54,514 nt of DNA from an uncultured Kangiella sp. (GTDB lineage: Bacteria; Pseudomonadota; Gammaproteobacteria; Enterobacterales; Kangiellaceae). Below the pieces are notes generated by a model. That model saw only the letters and a program-made list of their open reading frames with translations, was not told the DNA's origin and ran no database searches. Below are positions 16,179 through 24,760 of the stretch, piece by piece. The position numbers and the translations under genes are program-made. Location of the stretch: NCBI GenBank assembly GCA_950096615.1, contig CATNCP010000017.1, forward strand, positions 1-54,514. Reading direction: 5' to 3'. How positions within the stretch are numbered: position 1 is the first letter of the stretch; each line of letters starts with the position of its first letter.

Positions 16179-17973
16179 GTGCTGTTGAACGTTCCTTTAT
16201 GAGTGCCATGATCCTATCGAGCTTATGCTCTAAGTGTTCTCTTTCCTGAGACTCGATGGAGCACTCGGCTAAGACGTAGTGGCTGGTCTTTACGACGTTT
16301 CGCCAGCGCGGATTTTGTGGGATCTTATTAATATCAATGTACTTATCAAGAGAGCGCGTTCTTAAGCGTCCATCATCAATCGATACTTTCCAAATCCCGC
16401 TTTTTTCAGCCAGTTCAATGCGATCAGTTTGAGTTGATTTTTCCCAAATGGCCAGTGTTTCTATTAATAACTCGACGAGAAGTTGCCTAAAGCTTTGTGG
16501 AGCACTATTTGAGTTAACTTCTGTATTATCATCGCCCGTAATTTCTTGCTCAGAGGCTAATAATAGTACCTTCTCTTTATGAGTTTTGATCGATTCAATT
16601 AAGCGCTGCTTTTCTTTAGCCTTACGATAAATAATAAAAGCAGCGGTAAAGGCGATGATGACTAATACCAACGAAATGATTAGTATGGTATTGGATAAGG
16701 ACTGAATTTTGTGACTCTTCTGCTGGTTACTGAGTTGTTCGGAAATTAATCGGCGTTGAACGCGTTCTTTTTCTATTTGTTCCTGGATGAACCTTATATC
16801 GCTTTGATACTGTGAAGCAAGGGTCTGCTCTTTATACTCGTAGGACTTCTGCAGGTAATCCAGCGCTAGTGTAAGATTTTTTTCTTTTACAGCAATGTTG
16901 TGCAGCAAGTAGTAAGACTGTTCTAAGACTGAAGTATCGTCGTTATTCTGCGACAGCGGTATTGATTGTTTTAGAAGGTGTCGTGACTCTTCAAAGTCAC
17001 CATTAAGATAGGCAATGCTAGCTTTTATGTAATCAATCTCACCAAGGTATTTGCTGTCGCCAGTTGCATAATGATCGGCTTCTTGGATAAATAGCTGAGC
17101 TTTGTCTGGCTGGTTTTGCTCAACATGTATTCGGGCTAAATTCTTTAAGGCACGAACTTTATCATTTTGCCCAAGTTTTCTAGCAAAAGTATCAATAACT
17201 CGGCGTGTGTAGTTTTCTCCTTGTTCGATATTTCCGCTAAGGCTGTAGGTAACAGCGAGGTCTTCATAGAGGTGAGAAATATTGGTAAATACACGCTGGT
17301 CAAAATTGTCTTTGTCGGTATAACTGAGGAATTGATCCAAGGCCTGTTGATAGTAGTTAATGGCTTGCGAGTATTTCTTGAGTTCTTTATTGAGCAGGCC
17401 TAAGTTATTAAGTGTGGTGCCAATGTAGTATTGATTACCAATGGTTTCTTTTAGTTTAAGACTTTCCTTGTAGTAGAGTAGGGAATCTTTGTAGTTTTTT
17501 TGTTTGTAATACACTAAGCCGAGATCATTGGAGCTTTTAGCCTGTAAGTTAATATCTTCTGCTAGCTGGGAGATGTCATAGGCTTTTTTTAGGTAATCTC
17601 TCGCTTCTGGGAAGAGGTTTTGATGGAGGTAATCCAAACCGATGGAGCGGTTCCACCGATAGCGGATAATCTGGTGCAAGGTGAAAGCCTCGCTTGCCTT
17701 CACTTGTTGCAATAAATGGCGACTTTGTTCTCGGTTTTCTTGCAGGGCAAACAGGTCGGCGAGTTCTAGCTTAATAAAGGTCGCTTCCTCACTTAGCCCA
17801 TGATTACTCGCTAGGGATAACTGGTGTTCACACTGCTCAATGGCTTCATGATTGGGGTTAGATGTTACTACGTCTTTACAATTGTCCAGGTAGATAGATT
17901 TGTTTTCTGCGATTAAGCTTAGGCAGAACAGAACTAATGGTAGTGTTATTAAAGTTTTGCTGTATGTGGACAT
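16168..17973 (-). CDS. TPR-repeat periplasmic sensor-like protein with one TM segment
   Basis: A 601-residue protein. A signal peptide (LITLPLVLFCLSLIAEN) is followed by a TPR superhelix; ARDYLKKAYDISQ, AKSSNDLGLVYYKQKNYKDSLLYYKESLKLKE and TTLNNLGLLNKELKKYSQAINYYQQALDQ are clear repeats. After a charged helix (ERVQRRLISEQLSNQQ) there is one TM segment (about 425-448, ILIISLVLVIIAFTAAFIIY), then a coiled coil. The cytoplasmic end is a roughly 100-residue domain with WEKSTQTDRIELAEKSGIWKVSIDDGRLRTRSLDKYI and NPRWRNVVKTSHYVL. I do not recognise that domain; its position is where a kinase, cyclase or DNA-binding output normally sits. The protein is probably a signal transducer without a catalytic domain. 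Confidence 0.75.
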   Translation of the reverse strand: MSTYSKTLITLPLVLFCLSLIAENKSIYLDNCKDVVTSNPNHEAIEQCEHQLSLASNHGLSEEATFIKLELADLFALQENREQSRHLLQQVKASEAFTLHQIIRYRWNRSIGLDYLHQNLFPEARDYLKKAYDISQLAEDINLQAKSSNDLGLVYYKQKNYKDSLLYYKESLKLKETIGNQYYIGTTLNNLGLLNKELKKYSQAINYYQQALDQFLSYTDKDNFDQRVFTNISHLYEDLAVTYSLSGNIEQGENYTRRVIDTFARKLGQNDKVRALKNLARIHVEQNQPDKAQLFIQEADHYATGDSKYLGEIDYIKASIAYLNGDFEESRHLLKQSIPLSQNNDDTSVLEQSYYLLHNIAVKEKNLTLALDYLQKSYEYKEQTLASQYQSDIRFIQEQIEKERVQRRLISEQLSNQQKSHKIQSLSNTILIISLVLVIIAFTAAFIIYRKAKEKQRLIESIKTHKEKVLLLASEQEITGDDNTEVNSNSAPQSFRQLLVELLIETLAIWEKSTQTDRIELAEKSGIWKVSIDDGRLRTRSLDKYIDINKIPQNPRWRNVVKTSHYVLAECSIESQEREHLEHKLDRIMALIKERSTAQSS

Positions 17974-18334
17974 ATTATATTGATATTTCTACATTATTTT
18001 TATGGAACCAGTGAAGCGTCATTGTTTACATCAGTAACTTCTAATCTTTTTTCTTGCTTGAAGTCTACACCAAAATCTATCGTTTGTACTGTTCCAGCCC
18101 TCTGATGTCAGTCAAAGTCACAGATTCTTACATTTGTATTTAAACTATATCTGCTAGTTGTGTATCTAAGGATAAATGGGATTTAGCCCTGCACCAACCG
18201 TTCACTATGCTTGGCAAAGGAGCTAATAGGGGAACCTAGAACGATAACTTAATATTGATAATTCTAATGTAGCTCCCCTCTAACATTAAAAGCTGAAAAT
18301 TAAAATTTACTTAATATGATGATGAGGTAGGGCT
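17974..18334. other. Intergenic region between divergent TPR and DUF4407 genes
   Basis: These 361 bp are AT-rich and hold the divergent promoters. The stretch ggagcta (about 18217-18223) is repeated inverted as tagctcc (about 18270-18276), too far apart for a firm hairpin call. No small ORF with a ribosome site and no recognisable RNA were found. Confidence 0.4.
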
Positions 18335-19750
18335 ATGACAGAAAAGAAAGACTCACGTTTTTTCAAGCTAATAAGTTTCCTTTCTCTTACTGACTCCGAA
18401 GTACTTAAGGAATGCGGTCGTTACGACAGAATGCTCGCCTACGCCATGGTCTTCCGCCAGTTGGTAACCTTTATTTTTACCTTTATGTTATTCGCGTACG
18501 GTGTGTCATTATTCTTAGGAACCACCGCTGCCATAATTACAGGGTTTATCTTTGCGTTAACCTTGTTTTTTCTCGATCAGGCAATTATTGGCTCTGATTG
18601 GGCGCTTCGAAATCCTTTCAAGAACGGTATTCCGCTACGCAGTCTGCTAGGACTGGTTCCAAGAATTATATATTCCCTGATTATTGCCATCGGCTTGGCC
18701 ACATTGGCTGAAATCAGTTTGCAGTCTAATGCTATTGATGAACAGATACAGCAAGAGTCAAACGTTAAGAATCGTGAGTATTTTTACAAGCTAGAGGCTC
18801 ATGAGCAAGAGCTGGATACGGCTATAAACGTCGAGCGAGGGCGGATTGAAGAGCTTCAGCAGCAGATTCAAACCCTGCGTAACCAGAATGCTGCTTATAA
18901 AGCTGCAAAAGAGTCTAACGACACACAGTCTGTGGAAAATACGTTAGACGTCAGACAAAACAACCTCGGTGAGTTGCAAAAGTCACAGCAAGTCCTGAAT
19001 GCCGAAATCGCAGGGATTAATGAGCGGCTAGCAAATGCTCGTAAAGAGTATGACTTTTGGTTTAATGAAGCATTGTTAGAGCGTACGGGGAAAGATGGTC
19101 GCGCACCGACAGAAGGGCCAAAATACCAGCGTGCTGTTGCTACTTATACGGATTTGGAGAAGCAAATTGGTATCTTAGAAGCGGCTTTGGTTGATACGCA
19201 GACTCGCCTAGATGAACTAAAGCCTCGTATTGAAGCGGCTACTAGCGAGCTGAATGATGTTCAGAGCCAGCGTAATCAGTTAGTGCTTAGCGAGACCAAC
19301 TTTGAGCAGAATGAACAAACGATTACCCGACTGGAAGATGAGCTATCTAGTGCTACGGTCGCTCTCAACCAGCAAATTGATCGTAAGCAAACAAAGATGG
19401 ACGAGTATCGCGTCAAGCTAGAAAATGATGGGCTTTTTTATGAAGTTAAGACAGGTATGTTACGCCGATATTTAGCGCTACAGAGTATTCACAACGATCC
19501 AGTGGTCGGTCAAGCTGCGATCATGTTCAGTTTATTACTCAAAATATTTTTCATCGCCATTGAGCTGATGCCAGTCATCATTAAGTTGTTTTTCAGCCCA
19601 TTTAGTTTTTACTCTCTAAGAATGTATCGCAAGATGCACATAGCTTTACTGGAGGAAGAAGGGCGATTGGAAGAGGCTAAGTTGCTGCATGCCAAATCAC
19701 GCAAGAAGCGAATGCAGGAAGCCGAGGATATGGAAACTGTCTCTATGTAG
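18335..19750 (+). CDS. DUF4407 membrane protein with long coiled coil
   Basis: A 471-residue protein of the DUF4407 family. Two N-terminal TM segments (about 35-60 and 64-85) and a third (about 105-128) are followed by about 250 residues of heptad-rich coiled coil (ERGRIEELQQQIQTLRNQNAAYKA, YTDLEKQIGILEAALVDTQTRLDELK). A fourth TM region (about 400-425, FSLLLKIFFIAIELMPVIIKLFF) and a charged tail close the protein. With an even number of TM segments the coiled coil is either wholly periplasmic or wholly cytoplasmic; LDQAIIGSDW between TM2 and TM3 is the family signature. The function is unknown. It is monocistronic with a terminator after it. Confidence 0.85.
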   Translation: MTEKKDSRFFKLISFLSLTDSEVLKECGRYDRMLAYAMVFRQLVTFIFTFMLFAYGVSLFLGTTAAIITGFIFALTLFFLDQAIIGSDWALRNPFKNGIPLRSLLGLVPRIIYSLIIAIGLATLAEISLQSNAIDEQIQQESNVKNREYFYKLEAHEQELDTAINVERGRIEELQQQIQTLRNQNAAYKAAKESNDTQSVENTLDVRQNNLGELQKSQQVLNAEIAGINERLANARKEYDFWFNEALLERTGKDGRAPTEGPKYQRAVATYTDLEKQIGILEAALVDTQTRLDELKPRIEAATSELNDVQSQRNQLVLSETNFEQNEQTITRLEDELSSATVALNQQIDRKQTKMDEYRVKLENDGLFYEVKTGMLRRYLALQSIHNDPVVGQAAIMFSLLLKIFFIAIELMPVIIKLFFSPFSFYSLRMYRKMHIALLEEEGRLEEAKLLHAKSRKKRMQEAEDMETVSM

Positions 19751-19773
19751 TGCCCTGCAAAACTGTCTGAACT

Positions 19774-19797
19774 AAAGGAGTCCTAGGGCTCCTTTTT
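19774..19797 (+). terminator. Terminator after the DUF4407 gene
   Basis: aaaggag (19774-19780) pairs with ctccttt (19789-19795), followed by further T residues. The loop tcctaggg is partly self-complementary. Confidence 0.75.
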
Positions 19798-19823
19798 CTT
19801 TGCTTGTTAATCGTTGGATGCTT

Positions 19824-19857
19824 GGATACTGGTCAAAGGAGGATACTGGTCATAGGG
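19824..19857 (+). repeat. 17-bp direct repeat, two units
   Basis: ggatactggtcaaagga (19824-19840) is followed directly by ggatactggtcataggg (19841-19857), with a partial third copy (aggatggg). It lies in the leader region of the MFS gene. Confidence 0.8.
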
Positions 19858-19975
19858 AGGATGGGAGTATTTGTTTCTTATTGAAAATTTCTATTAGTCT
19901 GCAATATATAAACTAATTGCTTTATATAAGTGGCGGTTCTACTATTCTATAAAAATACGACTCGGGATAGATGGA

Positions 19976-21238
19976 ATGACAAAACAAAAAGCAATGTGGG
20001 TTTTAACCAGCGTCATGTTGTTATCGGTATTGGGAACAGCCGGAATAGCTTTACCTTATCCTGTGTTAGCACCTTACTTTTTAGACTCGCCGCCCAATGA
20101 TTTAACTCACTTCATGGGGATTCACCCCAAGATATTGCTAGGGTTTTCCTTGGCTTTTTACCCACTTGGCTTGTTGATAGGGAATATCTTTGTTGGAGCG
20201 CTTTCAGACAGTTATGGCCGACGAAAAGTGCTGTTGATTACTCTATTTGGTAGCGCGGTGGGTTACTTATTAACGGCTATGGCAGTCGTCTATGAGTCGT
20301 TCATTGGCTTCACTATTGCCCGTTTACTGACTGGTGTATGCGAAGGCAATATGTCGATAGCCCGTGCCATCGCTGCCGAGCTGCATCCACACATAGAGCG
20401 TACCAAAGCTATCTCGATGTCCTATGCTGCGAATTATGCTGGTTGGTTAATCGGCCCTGTGATTGGTGGATTCTTGGTGATTTATGGCGTTTCGACGGTG
20501 TTTTTATTTGCTGCCGGAGGAATTGGCGTTGCTTTTGCTTTGGTCTTTTTCACCATTGAGCGTCGCCAGGAACGCAAGGACACCAGCACGATTCAATTTT
20601 GGAGTATTATCCGACGCAACAATTCTCTGACTTTGCTAAAGAATAAACAAATCCTGCCAATATTCTGGTTCTACTTTTTATACTCAATGGGCTTGAATGC
20701 CTTTTATGATTTTTACCCTGTGTGGTTTGTGGATTACCTAGACGCAGACAGTCAAACCATAGCATGGGCCACGGTAGCGCTTACAGCTTGTATGATTATT
20801 GTCAGTAGCTTCTGGGTTGATAAGCTCAATGCTCGATTTGGTGAAATCAAATTGATGGTGGTAGGAGGAAGCTTGTTGTGCCTGGCTTTTATTATTCAGC
20901 CCTTTATTGGCATGGATCGCGTGTTTCCGGTCTTTGCAATGATTGGAGTGTTTATTGCGGTAGCTAACGGCATGGTTCCAACTTACCTATCCAAATACTT
21001 CGGACATTTTGGGCAGGGTAAAGTCATGGGTTTGCAGACTTCTACTTTCTGTGTGACCAACGTTATTATTGCCAGCTTAGGTGGCCCACTGAGTATTCTC
21101 AGCTCACGCTGGGTGATCTTAACGGGTGCTGCCTTGGTGATGGTATCGGTGGTGGTTATGCTCATGACCCGCAAGCGCCAGCAAGAGATGATTGACCATT
21201 ATGATGCTGAAAGCTCTGTGGAGGTGGCTAATGTCTAA
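19976..21238 (+). CDS. MFS transporter (12 TM)
   Basis: A 420-residue major facilitator protein. The signature loop between TM2 and TM3 is GALSDSYGRRKVLL, and the TM4-5 region is RLLTGVCEGNMSIARAIAAE..ERTKAISMS with GWLIGPVIGG, as in drug and tetracycline-type exporters. Twelve hydrophobic segments can be counted. The substrate is unknown. Its 3' end overlaps the start of a Cys-rich transcriptional regulator by eight bases, so the regulator is translated from the same mRNA and probably controls the transporter. Confidence 0.9.
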   Translation: MTKQKAMWVLTSVMLLSVLGTAGIALPYPVLAPYFLDSPPNDLTHFMGIHPKILLGFSLAFYPLGLLIGNIFVGALSDSYGRRKVLLITLFGSAVGYLLTAMAVVYESFIGFTIARLLTGVCEGNMSIARAIAAELHPHIERTKAISMSYAANYAGWLIGPVIGGFLVIYGVSTVFLFAAGGIGVAFALVFFTIERRQERKDTSTIQFWSIIRRNNSLTLLKNKQILPIFWFYFLYSMGLNAFYDFYPVWFVDYLDADSQTIAWATVALTACMIIVSSFWVDKLNARFGEIKLMVVGGSLLCLAFIIQPFIGMDRVFPVFAMIGVFIAVANGMVPTYLSKYFGHFGQGKVMGLQTSTFCVTNVIIASLGGPLSILSSRWVILTGAALVMVSVVVMLMTRKRQQEMIDHYDAESSVEVANV

Positions 21239-21869
21239 ACCATCTAGCCGCAATAATAAGGAGCATATTCTTTATCTTTTAAAGACTCGAGGCGAGCTGA
21301 CCGCTACAGTTTTAGCCGAGCTACTAGGAACAACCATGATGGGAGCGCGTCAATTACTCCAAGACCTAGAGTCTAACTATCTGGTTACCTCCGAGAAACG
21401 AATACAAGGCCGCGGTAGGCCTAAACTATTCTGGTCATTGACTGATAAGGGGCACTCTCGCTTTCCTGATAGGCATTCGGATCTAACATTAAGCCTAATT
21501 TCTGGTGTCTCACAAGCATTAGGCCCAGAGGCCATGGAAAAGCTTATTGCTATTCGTGAAGAGCAGTCTTTAGAGCAATATTTACAACGGCTAGAAGGTC
21601 ATTCGAGTCTGCGTGGAAAAGTTTATGAGTTAGCTGCTATTCGAACGGAAGAGGGCTATATGGCTGATGTGGAAAAAGTGGATGATGGCTATTTACTGAT
21701 AGAAAACCATTGTCCTATCTGCGCTGCAGCCCAAGTCTGCCAAGGATTTTGTCGCTCAGAACTGAGTATTTTCCGGCAGTGCTTAAAGGCAAACGTGGAG
21801 CGCGTTGATTATTTGCTGGAGGGCGCGAGACGTTGTGCGTATAAGGTGCGCCCAGAGACATGTCAATAA
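21231..21869 (+). CDS. HTH regulator with C-terminal cysteine cluster (SufR-like, COG2345 type)
   Basis: A 212-residue protein from the ATG at 21231, set by GGAGG at 21220-21224. The N-terminal winged helix (KEHILYLLKTRGELTATVLAELL..GARQLLQDLE, wing GRGRPKLFW) is the DeoR/ArsR-like part. The C-terminal part carries HCPICAAAQVCQGFC (Cys 161, 164, 170, 174), then Cys184 and RRCAYKV (Cys202). This pattern matches the SufR group of regulators, in which such cysteines hold an Fe-S cluster. One classic SufR position (before 'VER') is Asn here, but extra cysteines are present. It probably senses Fe-S, redox or metal state and regulates the MFS gene it overlaps. Confidence 0.82.
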   Translation: MSKPSSRNNKEHILYLLKTRGELTATVLAELLGTTMMGARQLLQDLESNYLVTSEKRIQGRGRPKLFWSLTDKGHSRFPDRHSDLTLSLISGVSQALGPEAMEKLIAIREEQSLEQYLQRLEGHSSLRGKVYELAAIRTEEGYMADVEKVDDGYLLIENHCPICAAAQVCQGFCRSELSIFRQCLKANVERVDYLLEGARRCAYKVRPETCQ

Positions 21870-21999
21870 GCCTCTACCCCTGTTGAACTTTGTTACATTT
21901 TTGTGTTTTCTAATGTTGGCATATCCTTGCCTATTGGTTTTAGACCACGTATAAAAGATCAGTTGCACGTATTAATACAAGAACGACAGGTACTTTTAT

Positions 22000-24234
22000 A
22001 TGAAAAAATTAACACTTGGGGCAGCTATTGTGTCGGCTCTGTTGGCCGCAGGCTGTGGTGATGACTCAGCAAAAGCTGATGCTACTGAAACAAAAGCTGC
22101 GCAAACTGAAGCTGCAAACGCAAAAGCTACTACCAGTTCAGAGACTAACTCTGAGAAAGATATGGCTAGTGCTGATGATAATCCATTCTTTCAAGAGTGG
22201 GATACGCCTTACGGCATGCCACCTTTTGAGCAAATTAAAGACGAGCACTATGGTTCAGCTTTTGACAAAGCGCTAGAAGAAGCTCGTGCTGAAATTGAAG
22301 TTATTGCTAACAATTCTGAAGCCCCGACCTTCGAGAATACTATCGAAGCAATGGAGTATAGCGGTAAGCTACTGACTAAGGTTGCTAATGTATTTTTCAA
22401 CCTGACGTCGGCTAATACCAACCCAGAGTTACAAAAAATTCAAAAAGACGTTGGTCCGAAACTTTCTGCTTTCAGTGATGACATTAGCCTAAACCCAGAT
22501 CTATTCAAGCGCGTAGAAGCGGTTTATCAGCAGCGCGAAGAGCTTGGTCTGCGTGAAGACCAAATGCGTCTTTTAGAAGAGAACTACAAGTCATTTGTTC
22601 GTGGTGGAGCTAAGCTCAATGACGAAGAGAAACAACAACTTCGTGATTTAAATAAAGAAATGACTGAGCTTGCTTTATCCTTCTCAGAAAACGTCCTAGC
22701 CGAAACCAATGACTGGGAAATGGTGATTGATAACGAGGAAGACTTAGCGGGATTATCGCAAGGCCTTATCGACGCAGCGGCTGACACTGCTGAGAAGCGC
22801 GGCCATGAAGGTAAGTGGGTTTTCACCACTCATCGTCCGAGTAAAACGCCATTCTTGATGTACTCAGAAAAGCCTGAGTTGCGTGAGAAAATGTATTACG
22901 CCTACACTCATCGTGGCGATAATGACAATGCCAACGATAACAAGCAAAACGCGGCTAAATTAGCACAGCTTCGTGCTAAAAAAGCACAACTGCTGGGTTA
23001 TGACACGCATGCTGACTTTGTATTAGAAGAGCGTACGGCCAAAAATGCCGAGAACGTATACAACTTGTTGAATCAAGTATGGCCAGCGGCGCTAGAGCAA
23101 GCAAAAGCTGAGCGAGCCTTGATGCAAGAACAAATTGCTAAAGATGGCAAAGATTTCAAACTGAAAGCATCTGACTGGCGTTATTATGCGGAGAAAGTCC
23201 GTAATGAAAAGTATGCGCTTGATGAAGCTGCTGTAAAGCCATATTTCTCGCTAGAAAGCACTTTGCAGGGCGTCTTCTATACAGCGAATAGACTGTTTGG
23301 CATGAACTTCAAAGAGCGTTTCGATCTTCCGAAGTATCATGACGACGTGCGTACGTTTGAAGTTACTGATAATGATGGTGAGTTGATCGGTATTTATATC
23401 ACTGACCATTATGTACGTGATGGAAAGCGTGGCGGTGCTTGGATGAACTCTTACCGTAAGCAGTTTGTGACCGAAGACGGTGAATTCGTTAAACCTATCA
23501 TTGTTAACGTACTGAACTATCCGCGTCCTGTAGGCGATGAGCCAACGTTACTGACGTTTGATCAAGCGAATACCTTGTTCCATGAGTTTGGTCACGCCGC
23601 ACACGGTCTATTGTCAGACGGTATTTACCCATCACAAACAGGTACTTCGGTTCCTCGTGATTTTGTTGAGTTCCCATCTCAAGTTCTTGAGAACTGGATG
23701 CTAGAGCCTGAAGTGTTAGCCAAGTTTGCTAAGCACTACAAAACCGGTGAAGTGATTCCACAGGAGCTAATTAACAAAATCCAAGCGGCTTCTAAGTTTA
23801 ACCAGGGCTTTGCCACTACTGAGTATATGGCTGCGGCTTTATTAGATATGGCTTGGCACACACTTGATGGTAAAGACCTGAAAGACGCCGACGCTTTTGA
23901 GAAAGCTACTTTGGATGAGTTGGGGTTAATTCCTGAAATCGCCCCTCGTTATCGTTCAACTTACTTTAACCACATCTTCTCAAGCGCAAGCGGCGGTTAC
24001 TCTGCAGGCTACTACAGCTACATTTGGTCAGAGATCTTCGCTGCTGATGCTTATCAGGCTTTCCGTGAGAACGGTATCTTCGATAAAGAGACGGCCGATA
24101 AGTATGTGGAGTTCATTTTGTCGAAAGGGGGCACTCAAGATCCGCTGGAGTTGTACAAGAAATTCCGTGGTAAAGAAGCCGATCCTAAGTACTTAATGAT
24201 AAGCCGTGGTTTGATTGAGTCAGAAAAAGAGTAA
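22000..24234 (+). CDS. dcp: M3 family oligopeptidase lipoprotein (peptidyl-dipeptidase Dcp-like)
   Basis: A 744-residue zinc peptidase. The lipobox LLAAGC puts the lipid Cys near residue 19, followed by an Ala/Thr/Lys-rich linker (about 24-60) and the M3 domain starting at NPFFQEWDTPYGMPPFEQIKDEHY. The zinc site HEFGHAAHG begins at His528, with the third ligand Glu in VEFPSQVLENW. ASGGYSAGYYSYIWSE is the substrate loop. The family releases C-terminal dipeptides (Dcp) or degrades short peptides (OpdA). A lipid-anchored form suggests work in the periplasm on imported or wall-derived peptides. It is monocistronic with a terminator. Confidence 0.9.
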   Translation: MKKLTLGAAIVSALLAAGCGDDSAKADATETKAAQTEAANAKATTSSETNSEKDMASADDNPFFQEWDTPYGMPPFEQIKDEHYGSAFDKALEEARAEIEVIANNSEAPTFENTIEAMEYSGKLLTKVANVFFNLTSANTNPELQKIQKDVGPKLSAFSDDISLNPDLFKRVEAVYQQREELGLREDQMRLLEENYKSFVRGGAKLNDEEKQQLRDLNKEMTELALSFSENVLAETNDWEMVIDNEEDLAGLSQGLIDAAADTAEKRGHEGKWVFTTHRPSKTPFLMYSEKPELREKMYYAYTHRGDNDNANDNKQNAAKLAQLRAKKAQLLGYDTHADFVLEERTAKNAENVYNLLNQVWPAALEQAKAERALMQEQIAKDGKDFKLKASDWRYYAEKVRNEKYALDEAAVKPYFSLESTLQGVFYTANRLFGMNFKERFDLPKYHDDVRTFEVTDNDGELIGIYITDHYVRDGKRGGAWMNSYRKQFVTEDGEFVKPIIVNVLNYPRPVGDEPTLLTFDQANTLFHEFGHAAHGLLSDGIYPSQTGTSVPRDFVEFPSQVLENWMLEPEVLAKFAKHYKTGEVIPQELINKIQAASKFNQGFATTEYMAAALLDMAWHTLDGKDLKDADAFEKATLDELGLIPEIAPRYRSTYFNHIFSSASGGYSAGYYSYIWSEIFAADAYQAFRENGIFDKETADKYVEFILSKGGTQDPLELYKKFRGKEADPKYLMISRGLIESEKE

Positions 24235-24270
24235 GTAAAGTCTTTTTACAAGATTTTTAATACTTTTTAA

Positions 24271-24292
24271 GCCGCCTTCGGGCGGCTTTTTT
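24271..24292 (+). terminator. Terminator after the M3 peptidase gene
   Basis: gccgcc/ggcggc stem with ttcg loop (24271-24286) followed by six T residues. Confidence 0.92.
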
Positions 24293-24454
24293 GTATCCAT
24301 TTTTGCATTAGTTTTTCTTTGTAGCCCCTGTCATTATGCTTAAACCTAGTGATTTCGTGAACGGCTTCACTTTCAGAATCTTGATTTAATCTCAGATTTG
24401 CATTCTATTAGTTTTAGTTATCCGAAAGGTTAAAAAATATCCTATGAAAATGTC

Positions 24455-24483
24455 TTAAAACTGTCATACAAAGTGCTTATAAT
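24455..24483 (+). promoter_or_regulatory. Promoter of the 26-residue membrane protein gene
   Basis: A perfect TATAAT -10 box at 24478-24483 has a weak -35 (ttaaaa, 24455-24460, four of six matches) 17 bases upstream. It starts a leader of about 40 bases before the small gene. Confidence 0.55.
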
Positions 24484-24530
24484 TCGTCTCGTGGCAAACA
24501 CTTACGGTCTTAATCTTAAAGGAGATGGTT

Positions 24531-24611
24531 ATGAGCGAGCATATCGAGAGTGCATTAGTAGCTGTAATTGCTGTTGTAGTATTAGCAGCGCTAGTCATTA
24601 CGTTATTCTAG
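24531..24611 (+). CDS. 26-residue small membrane protein
   Basis: ATG 24531 to TAG 24609-24611 codes 26 residues: a short acidic N-terminus (MSEHIES) followed by an almost purely aliphatic helix of Ala, Leu, Val and Ile to the end (...VITLF). AAAGGAG at about 24518-24524 gives a strong ribosome site, a TATAAT promoter lies upstream and a strong terminator directly downstream, so this is a complete one-gene unit. It would be a single-pass inner-membrane peptide with the N-terminus probably cytoplasmic. No homologue is recognised. Possible roles by analogy with other small proteins are partner modulation of a membrane complex or toxin of a toxin-antitoxin pair; nothing here decides. Confidence 0.7.
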   Translation: MSEHIESALVAVIAVVVLAALVITLF

Positions 24612-24660
24612 TTTCTACCCCAAATTATCGTTTCATTAGGTATTTTACCCTAATACCTCG

Positions 24661-24699
24661 AAAACCCGAACGCCCCCCATCATAGCGTTCGGGTTTTTT
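24661..24699 (+). terminator. Terminator of the small membrane protein unit
   Basis: A 13-bp stem aaaacccgaacgc (24661-24673) with gcgttcgggtttt (24685-24697) and a continuing T-tract. It is A/T-flanked on both sides. Confidence 0.92.
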
Positions 24700-24700
24700 A

Positions 24701-24729
24701 TTGGCTTGTTTCACCCCCTTCGTTACAAT
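24701..24729 (+). promoter_or_regulatory. Promoter of the FemAB-like gene
   Basis: TTGGCT (24701-24706) and TACAAT (24724-24729) with 17-base spacing, immediately after the preceding terminator. It implies that translation begins downstream of about 24736. Confidence 0.6.
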
Positions 24730-24760
24730 CAAAATCACACCTTTTAAACACCCGTTCCTT

